From assembly GCA_040404065.1 (NCBI GenBank), contig JBBAJM010000001.1: DNA of 64,000 bases. The stretch is one strand, 5' to 3'. The stretch's first letter is position 1. Each line of letters begins with the position of its first letter. This stretch comes from Fontibacterium sp040404065. Lineage in GTDB: Bacteria; Pseudomonadota; Alphaproteobacteria; Pelagibacterales; Pelagibacteraceae. A model generated the notes under the pieces. It searched no databases. It worked only from the letters and a program-made list of their open reading frames with translations, and was not told where the DNA came from. Positions 61,123 through 64,000 of this stretch are shown here, in pieces. The translations under genes and the position numbers were made by a program.

Positions 61123-63365
61123 TAAGAATTTTAACTATTTTTTTTCTTTTATTTTTTTTTACTAATAATTCTTTTTCTGAGATTAAAAAAGTTGTTATTG
61201 TTGGAAACGCTAGAGTTAATTCCAATACTATAGAATCATTAGTTGATAAGAAAGTTTCTAATATTGATTCAATATATATTAATAATCTTACCAAAAAAAT
61301 ATATGACACAGATTTTTTCTCTGATGTTAAAATTTCCTACAACCAAGATATTCTAACTATTACAGTTTCTGAAAATGCTGTTGTTAATTTTTTTTATATT
61401 AACGGCATAAAAGATGATGACTTAGATAAAGTAAATAAAATGATTTCTTTAAAAGAAAATTCAATTTTTTCTAGTTCTAAACTAAAAAAAGACATAGAGA
61501 CAATTAAAGATTATTTTAAATCAGGCGGCTATTACAGAATTTCTGTCGACCCCGAAGTTATTAAAATTGCAAACAACCAAGTTAATCTAATATTAAATAT
61601 TGAAAAAAAAGATGTCTCTAAAATAAAAAATATTTATTTTATTGGTAATAAATATTTTAAAAGTTCTGAACTTATAGATGTTATATCTTCAGCCGAAGAT
61701 GGTTGGTGGAAGTTTTTTTCTGCGACAGGATTAAATGAACAACAGGTTGAATATGATAAACAATTATTAAGAGATTTCTATAAATCAAAAGGTTTTTACG
61801 ATGTTCAAATTGAGACTGCTTTTGCTAGCGTAGATAATAGTAAAAATTTTAATTTAACTTACTCAATTAATTCAGGAAAGAAATATAAATTTGGACAAGC
61901 TGAAATTAAAGTTAATGCTCCGATGTACAAAGAAAATGATATTTTAGAAATAAAGAATATTTCTAATAAGCTAACAAGCAATGAGAATTATTCAATTTTA
62001 ATACTTGAGCAACTTAATAAAAAAATTAATGATTATCTTCAGTCCAACAGATACAATAATTATGAAGTCAATATTCAAGAAAGTAAAAAAGCAAATGAAA
62101 TAGTTGATATTTTAGTAAATTTAAATCAAGAACAAAAAGTATTAATTAATAAAATTAATATTTCTGGAAATACAATTACCCATGAAAAAGTAATTAGAGA
62201 TAATTTATACTTAAGTGAAGGTGATAATTTAAATACTTCGAAAATAAAAAAATCTATAGATAATATCAAATCTAAGCAATATTTCAGTAAAGTAGATTAT
62301 AAATTAGAAGATTCTACTGAAAAAAAAAACACGAAAGATTTTAATCTTTTCGTTAAAGAGCAGGCCACTGGAAATATATCTGCTGGAGTTGGCTACGGAA
62401 CTAATGGAGGATCGTTCCAAGCCGCTATCGATGAAAGAAATTTTTTAGGCCAAGGAATTAATCTGAATTTTACCGGTACTATTGCAACAACAGGTGTTCT
62501 TGGAGAATTTACTTACGTAAATCCAAATTTCAGAGATTCTGATAGAGAGTTGTCAGCTAGTTTGATCGCTAAAACTGATACTTTTAAAAATTCAGGATTT
62601 GATAACAAGACCTATGGAACTAAAGTTGGAACTAAGTATGAAATTTACGAAGATCTTTATTTTAGGCCAAACGCCAATATTCAATCAGACAAATCAACTG
62701 TTAACAATAGTGCCACAGTATCTGCCTTGCTTGCTAGTAGAGCTGGAAGCTATTTAACAACAGGAGTTGGTTACAATTTTTCAATAGACCGCAGAGATTC
62801 CAAATACAATCCTACAAATGGTTGGTCATCTTATTTTGACCAAAATATTGCAACTTTAATTAGTGATGTGCCAACAATTACAACTTCAATTGGCTCCACT
62901 ATTTATAAAGAATTATTTAGTAGCCAATATATTGGTTCAGCAAGAATTAGAATAGCAAACAGTTCTTCATTAGATAACGCTAAAGATATTAAACTATCTG
63001 ACAGACTTTTTGCTTCTGTAAATGATTTAAGAGGATTTGAATTAAGAGGTGTTGGACCAATAGATGGTTCAGATCACGTTGGTGGCAATAATTTAGCTAC
63101 AGTGAGTTTAAAATCAACATTTCCTAATCCAATCCCAGAATCTTTAAGAGCAAATACATATTTATTTCTAGATGCAGGAAATGTTTGGGGGGTCGATTAT
63201 TCAGATGCTATTTCTGGCAGTTCTAAAATTAGATCTTCAACAGGACTAGCACTTGATATTATGAGTCCACTAGGTCCACTAAGTTTTACTTATGCTATAC
63301 CGCTTTCAAAAGCGTCGACTGATATATCACAAAGATTTTTATTTAATATCGGATCAAGTTTTTAG
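61119..63365 (+). CDS. bamA: Outer membrane protein assembly factor BamA
   Basis: 748 residues. It inserts beta-barrel proteins into the outer membrane. A signal peptide (about residues 1-20, ending NNSFSE) is followed by five POTRA-like domains to about residue 400 (IKKVVIVGNARVNSNTI, VNFFYINGI, IKNIYFIGNKYFKSSELI, KFGQAEIKV, INKINISGNTITHEKVIRDNL) and a C-terminal 16-stranded barrel ending in the consensus Phe (FLFNIGSSF). SLDRRDSKYNPTNG-type and FDAGNVWG-type barrel motifs are present. Start TTG 61119 has AGGAG at 61105-61109. It overlaps dxr by four bases. Confidence 0.95.
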   Translation: MIRILTIFFLLFFFTNNSFSEIKKVVIVGNARVNSNTIESLVDKKVSNIDSIYINNLTKKIYDTDFFSDVKISYNQDILTITVSENAVVNFFYINGIKDDDLDKVNKMISLKENSIFSSSKLKKDIETIKDYFKSGGYYRISVDPEVIKIANNQVNLILNIEKKDVSKIKNIYFIGNKYFKSSELIDVISSAEDGWWKFFSATGLNEQQVEYDKQLLRDFYKSKGFYDVQIETAFASVDNSKNFNLTYSINSGKKYKFGQAEIKVNAPMYKENDILEIKNISNKLTSNENYSILILEQLNKKINDYLQSNRYNNYEVNIQESKKANEIVDILVNLNQEQKVLINKINISGNTITHEKVIRDNLYLSEGDNLNTSKIKKSIDNIKSKQYFSKVDYKLEDSTEKKNTKDFNLFVKEQATGNISAGVGYGTNGGSFQAAIDERNFLGQGINLNFTGTIATTGVLGEFTYVNPNFRDSDRELSASLIAKTDTFKNSGFDNKTYGTKVGTKYEIYEDLYFRPNANIQSDKSTVNNSATVSALLASRAGSYLTTGVGYNFSIDRRDSKYNPTNGWSSYFDQNIATLISDVPTITTSIGSTIYKELFSSQYIGSARIRIANSSSLDNAKDIKLSDRLFASVNDLRGFELRGVGPIDGSDHVGGNNLATVSLKSTFPNPIPESLRANTYLFLDAGNVWGVDYSDAISGSSKIRSSTGLALDIMSPLGPLSFTYAIPLSKASTDISQRFLFNIGSSF

Positions 63366-63381
63366 TAATTATAATTAAAAA

Positions 63382-64000
63382 ATGAATAAAAATTTATTTT
63401 TTTCGAAAGCAAAAAAATTTTTATTGTTAAAAGAAATTTTTTTATTATGTAAATCAGAAAAAACTGAATCTGCTAATAAAAAGATTTTCGGAATAAATAG
63501 TTTAAAAAATGCAAAAGTTAACGAAGTTACTTTTTTTGATAATTTAAATTACTTAAAAGATGCCCAATTTACTAAAGCATCAGCATGTATAGTCAATGAA
63601 AAATGTCAAAAGCATCTCAATAAAAATACAATTCCAATTATTTCAAAAAATCCTTTAGTCGATTTTTATAAAATTGTTTCTTTATTGTATCCAGATGCGA
63701 ATAATGACAATGAGCAAGTTAACTTTATAGACTTTAAAAAAATAAAAAAATTCTTTAATAAAAGTATTTTTATAGGCAATAATTGTTTAATAGATAAAAC
63801 CGTTAAGATTGGAAATAATACTAAAGTTGGAAATAATGTTTTAATTAAAAAAGGAGTTAGTATTGGAAAAAACTGCCTAATAGGATCAAATGTTGTTATA
63901 GAGAATTCTTTAGTTGGAGATAATGTAATAATCAAATCCGGAACATTAATTGGGCAAACTGGTTTTGGTTTTAAATTTGAAAATAAAAAAAGAGTTAAAT
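63382..64000 (+). CDS. lpxD: UDP-3-O-acylglucosamine N-acyltransferase (5' part; continues past the window)
   Basis: Open from ATG 63382 to the window end, 206 residues seen. It adds the second acyl chain in lipid A synthesis. The N-terminal uridine-binding domain reads IFGINSLKNAKVNEVTFFDN and ASACIVNE; the left-handed beta-helix begins near residue 130 with hexapeptide repeats such as IFIGNNCLIDKTVKIGNNTKVG and VSIGKNCLIGSNVVIE. The GQTGFGFKFE near the end is the segment before the catalytic-His region. It follows bamA by 16 bases. LpxD identity fits the cluster order. Confidence 0.93.
   Translation, partial: MNKNLFFSKAKKFLLLKEIFLLCKSEKTESANKKIFGINSLKNAKVNEVTFFDNLNYLKDAQFTKASACIVNEKCQKHLNKNTIPIISKNPLVDFYKIVSLLYPDANNDNEQVNFIDFKKIKKFFNKSIFIGNNCLIDKTVKIGNNTKVGNNVLIKKGVSIGKNCLIGSNVVIENSLVGDNVIIKSGTLIGQTGFGFKFENKKRVK

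Noticed and set aside
63666..63935. 89-residue frame antisense to lpxD
   Set aside because: Its repetitive composition is a mirror of the hexapeptide repeats of LpxD.
1..64000. CRISPR arrays, insertion sequences, prophage or toxin-antitoxin loci
   Set aside because: No regularly spaced repeats, transposase, integrase, recombinase or typical small toxin pair was seen; codon use and AT content look uniform throughout.

Overview
The window is 64 kb of compact, strongly AT-rich bacterial chromosome (about 30% G+C by eye). It comes from an alphaproteobacterium, most likely a streamlined marine lineage of the SAR11 or HIMB59 kind. Support for this: an NDUFA12-type complex I accessory protein, an aroQ-accB-accC cluster, an iscR-nifS-sufBCDS-sufU-sufT-sufA operon, a nuoA-N operon running into birA-coaX-rnj-DUF1467-proS-lolCD-dnaE, a short ProRS without an editing insert, and an rpsB-tsf-frr-uppS-cdsA-dxr-bamA-lpxD cluster. 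Genes abut or overlap by 1, 4, 8 or 11 bases almost everywhere. No gene-free stretch exceeds 300 bases; the longest gaps are about 110-175 bases. I see no rRNA, CRISPR array, insertion sequence, prophage or integrase. I cannot name the species.

Layout. 1-5.5 kb: 3' part of aspS, a stand-alone TSCPD-domain protein, NDUFA12, aroQ-accB-accC (minus) and thiS-thiG (plus). 5.5-14 kb: rne (minus), prfB with a programmed +1 frameshift, an AsmA-like protein, tyrS (minus), anmK and an alpha/beta hydrolase (minus). 14.1-22.7 kb: the iscR/suf Fe-S assembly operon followed by an unrecognised multi-pass membrane protein. 22.7-26.5 kb: nadK (minus), zapE, fhs (minus) and tRNA-Thr(UGU). 26.5-32.4 kb: a small membrane protein (minus), a glutamate/aspartate-type ABC importer with an attenuator-like hairpin after the binding-protein gene, a secreted hydrolase, tRNA-Val(GAC) and a quinone oxidoreductase (minus), and a small TPR protein. 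32.5-56.3 kb: one uninterrupted plus-strand run holding all 14 nuo genes and then birA, coaX, rnj, DUF1467, proS, lolC, lolD and dnaE. 56.3-64 kb: a new promoter, a structured rpsB leader, then rpsB, tsf, frr, uppS, cdsA, dxr, bamA and the 5' part of lpxD.

How the genes work together. The suf operon supplies Fe-S clusters, whose largest consumer in the window is complex I (about eight to nine cluster-binding motif sets across NuoB, E, F, G and I). BirA biotinylates AccB, the partner of AccC. LolCD, BamA, LpxD, UppS, CdsA and the AsmA-like protein build the envelope. RNase E and RNase J are both encoded, so two RNA-decay endonuclease systems coexist.

The content is mainly housekeeping, and I found no clearly new multi-gene system. 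The most interesting signals are: (i) a pseudoknot in the rpsB leader that would bury the ribosome binding site; (ii) the RF2 frameshift site; (iii) several conserved alphaproteobacterial gene clusters from which a usual member is missing (pyrH, rseP, apparently amiC/mrcA and aat/DUF2155); (iv) RNase E without its zinc-link cysteines; (v) a detached TSCPD domain; (vi) an orphan membrane protein behind the suf genes.
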